Position numbers and translations under genes: made by a program. A stretch of DNA of 64,000 nt from Dinoroseobacter sp049801095 (lineage in GTDB: Bacteria; Pseudomonadota; Alphaproteobacteria; Rhodobacterales; Rhodobacteraceae), in contig NZ_JBNAGH010000013.1 of assembly GCF_049801095.1 (NCBI RefSeq), positions 6,136-70,135 of the forward strand. Reading direction: 5' to 3'. Every line of letters starts with the position of its first letter. Position 1 is the stretch's first letter. The notes beneath the pieces were generated by a model. That model was not told where the DNA came from. It saw only the letters and a list, made by a program, of their open reading frames with translations, and did no database searches. Positions 16,346 through 24,859 of the stretch are shown here, one piece after another.

Positions 16346-16792
16346 CTACCTCGTATAGAGCAGCACAAGAAAGGCTGCCGCCATCAGGTCGAAGACAACG
16401 CAAAACGGGATGTACCAGCGCGGGACCCAGGCAAGGCGACGCGCATTGTGATGCGCCAGGTCCCAGAGCGCGTGGAGCGTGAGGCCCAGAGACAATGCTG
16501 CCCAATGCCAAAGGAGACCCGCTACGGCCGCCGCCCCGAAGACGAGAGCGACCGCCAGCTCGGACCAGAACACGGACCGGCGGCCATCGGCGGCCCCGAA
16601 CCCGATATAGGCCCCGCCGATCAGGGCCAGAGTGATTGCTGCCAGAACCAGCGAGCTGTCCTGTTCCACAAAAAGATGGGCGGGCAGCGTTAGCCCAAAA
16701 AGTGTTAAACCGAGCCACGTTGGCCGCCCCACGCTCTGTTGCTCCCGGTGGCTTGGAAATTGCCGTGATGGGTTAGGGTATACACCTGTCAT
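16346..16792 (-). CDS. Small integral membrane protein, possibly DUF6010
   Basis: About 148 residues with four to five hydrophobic helices and the motif LTLHALWDLAHHN, which resembles DUF6010-type membrane proteins (weak recognition). First gene of the operon that continues with TVP38, CDF and DUF411. The MerR-type dyad at 16806-16824 ends only 13 bases before the ATG at 16792. With a 19-bp-spacer promoter the message would be nearly leader-less, so translation could start at a later codon. The function is unknown. Confidence 0.6.
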   Translation of the reverse strand: MTGVYPNPSRQFPSHREQQSVGRPTWLGLTLFGLTLPAHLFVEQDSSLVLAAITLALIGGAYIGFGAADGRRSVFWSELAVALVFGAAAVAGLLWHWAALSLGLTLHALWDLAHHNARRLAWVPRWYIPFCVVFDLMAAAFLVLLYTR

Positions 16793-16799
16793 GCAGAGT

Positions 16800-16830
16800 G
16801 ACTTGGGGCTTCCAGCTACTGGAGGGTCAA
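16800..16830 (-). promoter_or_regulatory. CueR/MerR-type operator, weak -10
   Basis: On the minus strand TTGACC (16830-16825) is followed by a 19-bp dyad-bearing spacer (CTCCAGTAGCTGGAAG within it) that closely matches the copA promoter spacer. At the -10 position stands CAAGTC, a poor match. It is probably the control site of the 16792-14222 operon, with either a very activator-dependent or a decayed -10. Confidence 0.6.
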
Positions 16831-16977
16831 GACATGTTAGGAGTATTGATACATATTGCGACAAACGACAGGCGGGCCTTTCCGCAAAGATCAATCTATT
16901 CTGTGCGTTATGACGAGAGAGATATTGGATGTTTGGTGGATGAAGCAGTTATCCCGGTGTACCGGGGTCAAGAGCTG

Positions 16978-17706
16978 ATGGGATCCGCTGCGCATATTCT
17001 GGTCGTCGACGATCACGCCGAGATCCGGCACTCTGTGACGCGCTATCTTGAGAAAAACGGGCTGCGCGCGACAGGCGCCAAGAGCGCGGGCGAAATGGAT
17101 GCGCAGCTTGCCGAACACAGCTTCGATCTGATCGTGCTCGACATCATGATGCCGGGGGAAGATGGGCTGGCCGCCTGCGCGCGATTGCGCCGCGAACAGC
17201 AGCAGACGCCAATCCTTATGCTGACAGCACTCGGCGATGATGACGATCGGATCAAGGGGCTGGACACCGGGGCTGATGACTATCTGGCCAAACCGTTCAA
17301 TCCGCGTGAGCTTCTGGCGCGGATCAATGCAATCCTCCGCCGTGCGGGAGACGGATACACCCCGCATGGCGGAACATTTGCGGGCAAGCGCGCAACGTTT
17401 GCCGGGATCACATTCGATCATGATGCCAGGCAAGTCATTTGCCCTGACGGCACGGTCAATCCACTGACAACGGCAGAAGCAAACCTGCTGACAGTCATGC
17501 TGGAGCGCCCCCGGGCGGTGATCAGCCGGGATGAGCTCCTGGAGCTGAGCGCCGGCCGCGTCGCCGGACCCTTCGATCGGACGATCGACAACCAGGTGTC
17601 GCGCCTGCGCCGGAAAATCGAACCGGACGTGCTTCGCCCCCGCATTATATCGACAGTGCGCAATGGCGGGTATTGTCTCAATTGCGACGTGGAGATCGAG
17701 ACCTGA
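16978..17706 (+). CDS. OmpR-family response regulator of the copper island
   Basis: A 242-residue protein with a receiver domain (acidic DD at 11-12, phospho-acceptor D55 in LIVLDIMMPG, K105 in LAKPFNPREL) and a winged-helix DNA-binding domain (LTTAEANLLTVML, VSRLRRKIEPD, ISTVRNGGYCL). The start at 16978 gives the normal N terminus AHILVVDDH; the longer frame passes through an operator. Its stop overlaps the kinase start (TGATG). Copper-island neighbours suggest a CopR/CusR/CzcR role, activating the downstream operon at 19279. Confidence 0.88.
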   Translation: MGSAAHILVVDDHAEIRHSVTRYLEKNGLRATGAKSAGEMDAQLAEHSFDLIVLDIMMPGEDGLAACARLRREQQQTPILMLTALGDDDDRIKGLDTGADDYLAKPFNPRELLARINAILRRAGDGYTPHGGTFAGKRATFAGITFDHDARQVICPDGTVNPLTTAEANLLTVMLERPRAVISRDELLELSAGRVAGPFDRTIDNQVSRLRRKIEPDVLRPRIISTVRNGGYCLNCDVEIET

Positions 17707-19157
17707 TGCGTATGGGGTTCCGCTCGCAGATTGCCCTTTTGGTGGTGTCGGTGCTGTTCGTGGCGCAGGTCGTGGGTTTGTGGCTGTTTGTCGATGAACG
17801 ATCGCTTGCCGTCCAAGCGGCCATCGGCAGTGAGGCCGCCGGACGCGCGGCAAACGTTGCCCGCCTGATCGAGGAAGCCCCGCCTGAATTGCATGAGGAC
17901 ATCGTTGCGGCCGCGAACTCGCCCCTCGTACGCTTCGATCTCGGCGACACGCCTGCCGTCACGCACACCCACCATGATGAGAACGGGGCGATTGAAGCGC
18001 GTATTCGTGCGCTTTTAAACGATGGCTACACCCGCGATATCCGGGTCGAGGTGCACGAGATTGAACAGGGGCTGTTGCCGCTGCCAAACCTCTCACCGGA
18101 AATGGCGGAAATGCACGCCGAAATGATGCAGGGAACCCTGGCGGCCATCGAAATGGAAGTCTCGATCGCCATTACCGGGGGTCAATGGCTGAACGTCGCT
18201 ACCCGATTCGAGCGCCCGCCAATCCAATGGTCATGGGCCTCCACGCTTTCCTTCGTGTTGACAGCCGCCGTGTTGCTGCTGGCGATCTTCTGGTTCCTGC
18301 TGACCCGGCTGACGCGACCCCTGAATGAACTCGCTGCGGCAGCCGAAGAGTTTGGGCGCGGTGGCGGTCAGGGACCCCTCACGCCGGTCGGCCCAAATGA
18401 AGTGCGGAACCTGACGACGGCCTTCAATGACATGCAAGCGCGTCTGGCCCGCTTCGTCACGGACAGAACGCAGATGTTGGCCGCCCTGGCCCATGACTTG
18501 AGATCCCCGCTCACCGCGCTCAGGGTTCATGCCGAGATGGTGGAGGATGCGGAGACCAAGACCGGCATCGCGGCCTCTCTCGACGAGATGCAGGATATGG
18601 TGGAAGCGACGCTGGCCTATGCGCGCGGCGTGGGACAGGACGAGGCCCTGCAACGGATCGAGATTGGCGCGTTTCTGACCGACATTCAGGACACAACCCA
18701 CGATACGCTGGATGTATGCCCGGGACCTGAGGCAATGGTGCAGATCAAGCCCAATGCTCTGCGCCGGGCCTTGCGCAATCTGATCGACAATGCGGGGCGC
18801 TACGGGCGCAACCCGACCCTGTCTTGGGCCATCTCCGAGGGCGGCATCGAGATCTTGGTCGAGGACACTGGGCCCGGGATCCCAGACGACCGCTTGCGCG
18901 ATGTCTTCCAGCCGTTTCTGCGCCTCGAAGGATCGCGCTCCCGCGAGACCGGAGGCCATGGGCTCGGCCTTTCGATCGCCCGCAGCATCGTCTTGCAACA
19001 CGGCGGCACCATCACGCTTTCCAATCGCGCGGAGGGCGGGCTGTGTGCCCGCATTGTTCTGCCGGTGAACGCGCACCAGACCACGACCATTCTCCCATCC
19101 GAGCATCCGGAAACGGGCACCGAAACCGGGGTTCCCATTCAGACCACGAAGGTGTGA
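17706..19157 (+). CDS. Sensor histidine kinase, metal-responsive type
   Basis: The 483-residue kinase has transmembrane helices at about 7-29 and 178-200 flanking a 150-residue periplasmic sensor. A HAMP region (RLTRPLNELAAAAEEF), an H-box with H263 (LAHDLRSPLTAL), N-box (NLIDNAGRYG) and G-boxes (DTGPGIPDD, GGHGLGLSIA) follow. The periplasmic part contains THTHHDE (86-92) and a Met cluster (MAEMHAEMM), suitable copper ligands. It overlaps the response regulator gene and probably phosphorylates its product when periplasmic copper rises. Confidence 0.88.
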   Translation: MRMGFRSQIALLVVSVLFVAQVVGLWLFVDERSLAVQAAIGSEAAGRAANVARLIEEAPPELHEDIVAAANSPLVRFDLGDTPAVTHTHHDENGAIEARIRALLNDGYTRDIRVEVHEIEQGLLPLPNLSPEMAEMHAEMMQGTLAAIEMEVSIAITGGQWLNVATRFERPPIQWSWASTLSFVLTAAVLLLAIFWFLLTRLTRPLNELAAAAEEFGRGGGQGPLTPVGPNEVRNLTTAFNDMQARLARFVTDRTQMLAALAHDLRSPLTALRVHAEMVEDAETKTGIAASLDEMQDMVEATLAYARGVGQDEALQRIEIGAFLTDIQDTTHDTLDVCPGPEAMVQIKPNALRRALRNLIDNAGRYGRNPTLSWAISEGGIEILVEDTGPGIPDDRLRDVFQPFLRLEGSRSRETGGHGLGLSIARSIVLQHGGTITLSNRAEGGLCARIVLPVNAHQTTTILPSEHPETGTETGVPIQTTKV

Positions 19158-19189
19158 CGCCGTCGTCCGACGCGCGGGTTGATACATAA

Positions 19190-19220
19190 CCTTACAAAAT
19201 TCCAAGGCCTCACAAGTTCC
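19190..19220. promoter_or_regulatory. Direct repeat upstream of the copper operon
   Basis: CCTTACAAAATTCC (19190-19203) and CCTCACAAGTTCC (19208-19220) form an imperfect direct repeat in the gap between the sensor kinase and the first operon gene. Tandem half-sites are what OmpR-family regulators bind. The 18-bp period is not a whole number of helical turns, so this is tentative. Confidence 0.35.
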
Positions 19221-19278
19221 GTCGCTCACTGATCTTCGATAGAAAACAAAGCGCTCGACATGGAAATGAGGCAGTCTC

Positions 19279-19848
19279 ATGCAGGCAAGAAATCGATCCT
19301 CTCTGTCGCGTCGTCGTTTTGTTGGCGGCATCGGCGCAGCGCTCCTGTTTGCGCCATCGGTAATGCGCGCCGAAACTCTCGCACCGGTTCGGCGCAACGC
19401 TTCAGGCTTCCGAACCCACAATTGGAAAGACCACTTTGATCGTCTGGGCAAAGGCATCATTATCGCAGACACCAATTCCCGGGCGCTCCAGCAATGGACA
19501 GCCGACGGTGAAATGTTCCTTTATCCGACATCGGTCCCTATGACGGACGAACTGTCGCGACGGGGTTATACTGAGATCATCTTCAAGGACCCTGAGCCGG
19601 ATTGGACGCCGACGCCATCGATGCGTGAACGCGATCCAACCTTGCCGGCCTACATGCCGCCCGGTCCAGACAACCCGCTCGGGGTGCGGTCGCTGCATTT
19701 GACGTGGCAATACTACCGCATTCACGGGACCCACGATACGCGCAAGATCGGTCGCCGTTCGTCCAGCGGCTGTATCGGTCTTTACAACGAACATATCATC
19801 GAGGTGTTCAATCGAACCCCGGTCGGCACGCAGGTCAAACTGATCTGA
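19279..19848 (+). CDS. L,D-transpeptidase (YkuD), Tat-exported
   Basis: The 189-residue protein has a twin-arginine signal (SRRRFVGGIGAALLFAPS) and a YkuD catalytic core with H149 in YRIHGTH and C165 in SSSGCIGLYN. It forms or edits 3-3 cross-links in peptidoglycan or attaches proteins to it. First gene of an operon continuing with cytochrome c, CopC, CopD and multicopper oxidase; its stop overlaps the next start (TGATG). Copper is reported to inhibit L,D-transpeptidases through the active-site Cys, so a copy in a copper operon may replace the poisoned housekeeping enzyme (inference). Confidence 0.88.
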   Translation: MQARNRSSLSRRRFVGGIGAALLFAPSVMRAETLAPVRRNASGFRTHNWKDHFDRLGKGIIIADTNSRALQQWTADGEMFLYPTSVPMTDELSRRGYTEIIFKDPEPDWTPTPSMRERDPTLPAYMPPGPDNPLGVRSLHLTWQYYRIHGTHDTRKIGRRSSSGCIGLYNEHIIEVFNRTPVGTQVKLI

Positions 19849-20288
19849 TGGGGCGGTACGCGATCGTTGCCGTCGGAGTTGCCGTGGTTCTTGGCATAGG
19901 CTTCCGGTGGACCGGACCAACCGGCGATGCCGTTGCGCCTGCCGCGGACGACACGGCACAAGCGGCTGCACCCATGGTTGATGTACTGGTGCCGGAAACG
20001 CTGTCTGCCAATGCGGAGATCGGCAAACTAGCCTACGAAGCAAAATGCGCGGCCTGTCACGGTGCGAATGCCGCCGGGCAGGACGGCGTGGCCCCTCCGC
20101 TTGTGCATAAGATCTACGAACCCAGCCACCATGCGGATGCCGCCTTCCTTCTGGCGGCAAAGAACGGCGTCCGGGCGCATCACTGGCGGTTTGGGAACAT
20201 GCCTCCCGTCGAAGGCGTCACGGACGGCGACGTAAAGATGATTGTGGCCTATGTTCGTGAATTGCAGCGCGCGAATGGTATAAACTGA
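19848..20288 (+). CDS. Membrane-anchored c-type cytochrome
   Basis: A 146-residue protein with an N-terminal hydrophobic anchor (YAIVAVGVAVVLGIGF), a Pro/Ala linker and one haem c site CAACH (67-71). The distal Met is probably in FGNMPPVEGVTDGD. It should be anchored in the periplasm and carry electrons. The gene overlaps the transpeptidase stop. The matching cytochrome gene after the multicopper oxidase suggests the pair accepts electrons from copper oxidation or reduces the oxidase (inference). Confidence 0.85.
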   Translation: MGRYAIVAVGVAVVLGIGFRWTGPTGDAVAPAADDTAQAAAPMVDVLVPETLSANAEIGKLAYEAKCAACHGANAAGQDGVAPPLVHKIYEPSHHADAAFLLAAKNGVRAHHWRFGNMPPVEGVTDGDVKMIVAYVRELQRANGIN

Positions 20289-20313
20289 AGCATGAACCGA
20301 CGAAGGACGATCC

Positions 20314-20658
20314 GTGAAATATAGATTAGCACTGACAGTTTTCTTGGCGCTGACAAGCGCGCAAGCACTCGCACATTCCGAAAAGGAAAGTATGACCCCT
20401 GAAAACGGTGCCGTTCTTGATGCCGTGCCAGAGACAATTGGATTGCGGTTCAACGATGGGATGCGATTGACAAAAGTCGAGATGACCCATGCGGAAACAC
20501 ACACCGAGTCACTGGACCTGGGCACACAATCTGGCTTTGTCAAAGAATTCTCGCTTCCGCTTACGTCCATGGGACCGGGGACATATCAGATCGAGTGGCG
20601 TGGGCTTGGCATTGATGGGCACCCGATGAACGGTGCCTTTTCCTTCGAAGTGCGGTGA
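20314..20658 (+). CDS. copC: CopC-type periplasmic copper-binding protein
   Basis: The 114-residue product has a signal peptide ending SAQALA and then His at the mature N terminus (HSEKESMTPENGAVLDAVPETIGLRF), the CopC hallmark for Cu(II) binding. The conserved end GIDGHPMNGAFSFEV follows. It is a beta-sandwich copper carrier of the periplasm, usually paired with CopD, which follows three bases after its stop. The start is GTG at 20314, supported by GGACGA upstream and by the intact signal peptide. Confidence 0.92.
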   Translation: MKYRLALTVFLALTSAQALAHSEKESMTPENGAVLDAVPETIGLRFNDGMRLTKVEMTHAETHTESLDLGTQSGFVKEFSLPLTSMGPGTYQIEWRGLGIDGHPMNGAFSFEVR

Positions 20659-20661
20659 GCA

Positions 20662-21528
20662 GTGCCAGATTTCTGGGGACAGGCTGCGATTGCCGCAAAG
20701 TTCTTGCTTTACCTCGGCGTCCTCACGAGCGTCGGGCTTGTATTGTGTCGCCAAGTGTATTCAGACCAGTTGCTTGGAATTGATCGTTTTGTCCGCGTTT
20801 GGGCCGTGATCTTTGCGCTTCTGGCCATGGCGACGTCTTTGTTCGGCTTTGCCGTGCAAGGCGCAGTACTGATGGATGACGCTTCGGGCATGATCGATCC
20901 CGCGATACTGGCACTGCTCTGGGAAACCCCACCTGGAACTGCCCTGCTGTTGCGGGTTCTGGGCTTGGGTGCGCTGCTGGTAGGAACGGTCCTGGGCGGA
21001 CGATGGCTGTGGGTGGCCCTTTTGGGTGGTGTGGTGGCAATCTGGAGTTTTTCAGAGATCGGCCACGTGGCCAGCGAAAATCGCCTTTGGTTTGAGGCCG
21101 TTCTGTTTCTTCATCTCATTGTGGCTGCCTTTTGGATCGGCGTGCTCCTTCCGCTTCAGAGGCTGTCGGGGCCGGGGAACACAATGAGCGGGGCTGCCAT
21201 CCTCGGGCATCGTTTTGGCCAAGCTGCATCCGTTGCAGTCCCGCTTCTGCTTCTCGCGGGCGTGGTGATGACCTGGCGTCTGGTGGGATCAGTTCCGGCG
21301 CTGATCGGTTCGGCTTACGGGCTGACGCTGTTGACCAAGATAGCCGTCGTCACCGCCCTGCTGGCCTTGGCCGCGATCAACAAGACCCGGCTTGTTCCCG
21401 CTTTACAGCGAGGCGATGCAAAGGCGGGCGCCCGTCTTGCAAGATCGATTACCGTGGAATGGATCTGCATCGGTTTGATCCTGCTCGCCACGGCCGTATT
21501 CACATCCATCCTGCAGGTGCCATCATGA
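20662..21528 (+). CDS. copD: CopD-type copper membrane protein
   Basis: A 288-residue polytopic membrane protein with about eight helices and conserved CopD features (LHLIVAAFWIGVLLPL, WETPPGTALLLRVLGLGALL). CopD works with CopC to move copper across the inner membrane. The start is GTG at 20662, three bases after copC, and the stop overlaps the multicopper oxidase ATG. Hydrophobic helices run through the whole length, and the size is normal for CopD without a fused CopC. Confidence 0.9.
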   Translation: MPDFWGQAAIAAKFLLYLGVLTSVGLVLCRQVYSDQLLGIDRFVRVWAVIFALLAMATSLFGFAVQGAVLMDDASGMIDPAILALLWETPPGTALLLRVLGLGALLVGTVLGGRWLWVALLGGVVAIWSFSEIGHVASENRLWFEAVLFLHLIVAAFWIGVLLPLQRLSGPGNTMSGAAILGHRFGQAASVAVPLLLLAGVVMTWRLVGSVPALIGSAYGLTLLTKIAVVTALLALAAINKTRLVPALQRGDAKAGARLARSITVEWICIGLILLATAVFTSILQVPS

Positions 21529-22910
21529 ACATATCAAAACGTGACTTTCTTCGGATGAGTGCAGCGGGTTTGGCTTACATGCCAAATGCACTGTCCGCAC
21601 AAACGGATCTGCTTTCTGTGACGGCCCGTGTCGCCGATGTGCAGCTTTTGCCTGATGACTATGGAAAAACGCAGATCTGGGGGTTCGATGGCATCGCGCC
21701 CGGCCCGGAAATCCGGGTTACGCAAGGCGCACGGGTAAAAAGACGGATCATCAATGACCTGCCCGATCCGACGTCGACCCATTGGCACGGAATCCGCATC
21801 GAGAATGCGATGGATGGGGTGGCGGGCCTGACGCAGGACCCAGTACGCCCCGGACAGAGTTTCGACTATGATTTCGTCGCACCCGACGCGGGGACCTATT
21901 GGTATCACGCGCACAACCGCTCGTTCGAGCAGGTCGCGCGTGGTCTGCAGGGCGCGCTGATCGTCGAAGAGCCGGAGCCGATTGATGTCGACCGGGAAGA
22001 GGTCCTGATCCTGGACGATTGGCGGATCGATCCGGAGACAGCCCAGATTGCTGATACTTTTGGAGCGATGCATGATCTTAGCCATGCGGGACGTATTGGA
22101 AACTACATCACCACCAACGGGACCTATAATCTCGCGAGGAAGGTGAAGCGGCACGAGCGCCTCCGCTTGCGACTGATCAATGCGTCCAACGCCCGCATAT
22201 TCCAGCTCGGCCTGGATGGTCTGGAGGGCTGGGTCGTGGCGATGGATGGCATGCCGCTGGCAACGCCCAGACCTGTGGAGGGTCCCTTCCTCTTGTCATC
22301 TGCGCAACGGGTGGACTTGATCGTCGACGTGACCGCAGAGATGGGCAGCGCAGGTCACCTCGTGCAATTGGGCGGCGATGAAACCTTCTCGCAGGTGGCT
22401 TTCGAAGTGACCAGCGACGGCGCACGTGCGCCGCGGGGAACACCTCGACCCCTTCCGCCAAATGCCCATGCCATGCCCGATCTGGCAAACGCCAGAGACA
22501 TAACTCTACTGATGGAAGGCGGGGCCATGGGCGGCATGCGCGGTGCCATGATGGGCGGGCGGATGTCGTCCATGCGCGACATGATGCAGGCTGGAAACTT
22601 CTGGGCGTTCAACGGTGCAGTCGGCGGCATGGATGGCCCGCCCCTGGCAGAGCTATCGCTCGGTGAGACTGTTCGGTTGAAGATCACCAATGACACATCG
22701 TTTCCGCATGCCATGCATCTCCACGGAATGCATTTTTATGAGATTGAACGCGATGGTAGCCTCGGCGCGTTTCGAGACACCACACTGCTCGACCGGGGCG
22801 AGGTGCGCGCCATAGCCTTCGTAGCCGACAATCCCGGCAAATGGCTGCTGCACTGCCATATGCTGTCGCACGCGGCGTCCGGCATGATGGCTTGGGTCAA
22901 GGTGGCATGA
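21525..22910 (+). CDS. Multicopper oxidase, CueO/CopA-like
   Basis: The 461-residue enzyme starts with a Tat signal (SKRDFLRMSAAGLAYM). All four copper-ligand motifs are present: HWHG (86-89), HAH (128-130), HAMHLHGMHF (395-404) and HCHMLSHAASGMM (443-455). A Met-rich segment at 330-354 with nine Met resembles the substrate-side Cu(I) region of CueO. It should oxidise Cu(I) to the less toxic Cu(II) in the periplasm using oxygen. ATGA overlaps link it to copD before and cytochrome c after. The frame extends far upstream, but 21525 gives the proper signal peptide. Confidence 0.93.
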   Translation: MNISKRDFLRMSAAGLAYMPNALSAQTDLLSVTARVADVQLLPDDYGKTQIWGFDGIAPGPEIRVTQGARVKRRIINDLPDPTSTHWHGIRIENAMDGVAGLTQDPVRPGQSFDYDFVAPDAGTYWYHAHNRSFEQVARGLQGALIVEEPEPIDVDREEVLILDDWRIDPETAQIADTFGAMHDLSHAGRIGNYITTNGTYNLARKVKRHERLRLRLINASNARIFQLGLDGLEGWVVAMDGMPLATPRPVEGPFLLSSAQRVDLIVDVTAEMGSAGHLVQLGGDETFSQVAFEVTSDGARAPRGTPRPLPPNAHAMPDLANARDITLLMEGGAMGGMRGAMMGGRMSSMRDMMQAGNFWAFNGAVGGMDGPPLAELSLGETVRLKITNDTSFPHAMHLHGMHFYEIERDGSLGAFRDTTLLDRGEVRAIAFVADNPGKWLLHCHMLSHAASGMMAWVKVA

Positions 22911-23383
22911 ACGGGAGAGCGGCAATCCTCGGGATTGGTGTCTTGGCGGCACTTGGGGCAGGGGCCTATGTGTGGACCGGGTTTGCCGCCGATGTCCAAA
23001 GCGGCGTGATGCCAGCCACTGTCGATCTTGTCGCCGGCAAGGCCCTCTACGCCGAAACCTGCGCGGCCTGCCATGGGGCAAACCTGGAGGGTCAGGAAAA
23101 CTGGCGAAGTCCCGGCGAGGACGGTCGGCTGCCCGCACCGCCACATGATGAAACCGGTCACACCTGGCATCACGGCGACCAGGTTCTGTTTGACTACACG
23201 AAACTTGGGGGCCGCGAGATGATGGCTGCCCAGGGCATGGAATTCGACAGCGGTATGCCCGGCTTCGGTGACCAACTCACCGACCAGGAAATCTGGAACA
23301 TCCTCGGTTACATCAAGTCCACCTGGCCCGAGGAAATACAGGACATGCAGGCTGCGCGCACCAATGGTGTGCCGGTGAACTAG
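22907..23383 (+). CDS. c-type cytochrome beside the multicopper oxidase
   Basis: A 158-residue protein with an N-terminal membrane anchor (RAAILGIGVLAALGAGAYVW) and a single haem motif CAACH (52-56) in a SoxX/c-type fold. Candidate Met ligands are in MAAQGMEFDSGMPGF. It is translationally coupled to the multicopper oxidase through an ATGA overlap. It may pass electrons between the oxidase and the respiratory chain (inference). Sequence around the haem (TCAACHGANLEGQ) resembles the first cytochrome (KCAACHGANAAGQ), so the two may be ancient duplicates. Confidence 0.87.
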   Translation: MNGRAAILGIGVLAALGAGAYVWTGFAADVQSGVMPATVDLVAGKALYAETCAACHGANLEGQENWRSPGEDGRLPAPPHDETGHTWHHGDQVLFDYTKLGGREMMAAQGMEFDSGMPGFGDQLTDQEIWNILGYIKSTWPEEIQDMQAARTNGVPVN

Positions 23384-23393
23384 GAGAGCTCTC

Positions 23394-24122
23394 ATGAAGA
23401 CTGCAATGGCAATGGCTCTGGCCGCCACTCTGCTCACGCCGCTCGCGTCTCATGCCGACGGGCTCAGCGAAGACCGGGTGAAGGAACTGGTTCTCGAGGC
23501 CATCCGCGAGAACCCCGAGATCGTCCTCGAGGCGGTTCAGATCATAGAACGGCGTGAACAGGAGCGGCAGGCGGCCGCAGCGGCGAGTGTGCTCTCTGAA
23601 AACCGCGATCTCCTCGAGAACGACCCGAACGCGCCTGTGCTCGGCAATCCCGAAGGCGATGTCACGGTCGTGGAATTCTTCGACTACAATTGCCCCTATT
23701 GTCGTCGCGTGAAGCCGCATATCGAAGCGCTGTTGGACGAAGATCCCAATGTGAGGCTGGTCTATCGCGAGTGGCCGATCCTCGGAGATGGCTCCGTTTT
23801 TGCCGCACGCGCTGCATTGGCCGCGCGCGAGCAAGGCAAATACCAGGAGTTTCACTGGGCATTGATGGGCATGCAGGGCCGGGCCGAGGAAGCCTCCGTC
23901 ATCCAGGTCGCGCAGGACATAGGGCTGGATATCGCGCAGCTGCGACGGGACATGCAGGCGCCCGAGATCGATGCCCATATCGCGGCGTCAATGGAAATGA
24001 GCCGCGCGCTTGGTTTTAACGGCACACCATCCTTTGTGATCGGAGACGCGTTGGTTCCGGGAGTCATCGAAGCAGATCAGATGATCCGTCTCGCGCAGGA
24101 AGCGCGCGTCGCCGGTCAATAG
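23394..24122 (+). CDS. DsbA/Com1-family thiol-disulfide oxidoreductase
   Basis: The 242-residue secreted protein has a signal peptide ending ASHAD, an N-terminal helical extension (RVKELVLEAIRENPEIVLEA) typical of Com1/ScsC-like DsbA, active site CPYC at 100-103 and cis-Pro loop GTPSFVIGD. It catalyses disulfide formation or isomerisation in the periplasm. Copper oxidises thiols wrongly, so such enzymes are common in copper islands. It may also keep the Cys of the flanking L,D-transpeptidases in a useful redox state (inference). It lies 10 bases after the cytochrome gene. Confidence 0.9.
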   Translation: MKTAMAMALAATLLTPLASHADGLSEDRVKELVLEAIRENPEIVLEAVQIIERREQERQAAAAASVLSENRDLLENDPNAPVLGNPEGDVTVVEFFDYNCPYCRRVKPHIEALLDEDPNVRLVYREWPILGDGSVFAARAALAAREQGKYQEFHWALMGMQGRAEEASVIQVAQDIGLDIAQLRRDMQAPEIDAHIAASMEMSRALGFNGTPSFVIGDALVPGVIEADQMIRLAQEARVAGQ

Positions 24123-24173
24123 AGTCCCGTCAATTGGCGGACGAACATCGTCACAACGAGTGGAAGAGGTAAT

Positions 24174-24845
24174 TTGATGGCCAAACTGACGCGTCGGCAC
24201 TTTGTGGTAGGGTCTGCAATGCTCTTTTCGGCACCGCTCGCCGTGCCGACATCGGCAGCGCCCTCGTCCCCGCGCGCGATGTGGGATGTTTGGGATGCGC
24301 AAGTGACGCCTGCGGGCTATGACCCTTCCACATCCAATCCCTGGGGGGTTCATCCGCGTTTCTTACCGGTACGGGTTGAAACGAAGGCGGGCCTCGTGCC
24401 GGGTGATATCCATGTCGATGCCGTTGCGCGCTACCTGTATCATATCGAGCCGAATGGAGGCACGGCGATGCGCTATGGCGTGGCCATCGCACGCGGGACA
24501 TTGTACGAACCGGGCGTCTACACGATCCGACGAAAAGCCAAATGGCCAACTTGGCGCCCAACCGACGCCATGATCGAACGGGACCCGGACCTTTATGCGC
24601 AGCACTCGGAGGGGATGGACGCAGGGCCGACCAACCCACTGGGGTCGCGTGCGCTTTATCTCTACATTGGGAACCGGGACACCTATCTGCGTATTCATGG
24701 ATCGCCTGAGCCGCGATCAATCGGAGGTCGTGCAAGTTCGGGGTGTGTGCGCATGATCATGGCACATATCAACGATCTCTATCCTAACGTAGAGACCGGC
24801 AAGACCGCGCATCTTTACCCGCCTGAAGATGCGATCGGCGGCTAA
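24174..24845 (+). CDS. Second Tat-exported L,D-transpeptidase (YkuD)
   Basis: The 223-residue product has a Tat signal (LTRRHFVVGSAMLFSAP) and a YkuD domain with H175 (LRIHGSP) and C191 (RASSGCVRM). Substrate-side features such as MRYGVAIARGTLYEPG and IRRKAKWPTW are typical of ErfK/YbiS-like enzymes that cross-link peptidoglycan or anchor lipoproteins. It closes the operon begun at 19279, which is therefore bracketed by two transpeptidase genes. ATGs at 24174 and 24177 are equivalent. Confidence 0.88.
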   Translation: MMAKLTRRHFVVGSAMLFSAPLAVPTSAAPSSPRAMWDVWDAQVTPAGYDPSTSNPWGVHPRFLPVRVETKAGLVPGDIHVDAVARYLYHIEPNGGTAMRYGVAIARGTLYEPGVYTIRRKAKWPTWRPTDAMIERDPDLYAQHSEGMDAGPTNPLGSRALYLYIGNRDTYLRIHGSPEPRSIGGRASSGCVRMIMAHINDLYPNVETGKTAHLYPPEDAIGG

Positions 24846-24859
24846 CCGAACACCTTGGA

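Noticed and set aside
16804..16834. Plus-strand reading of the 16.8 kb dyad as a promoter for the response regulator
   Set aside because: TTGGGG and the sequence 19 bp later (CAAGAC) fit worse than the minus-strand elements.
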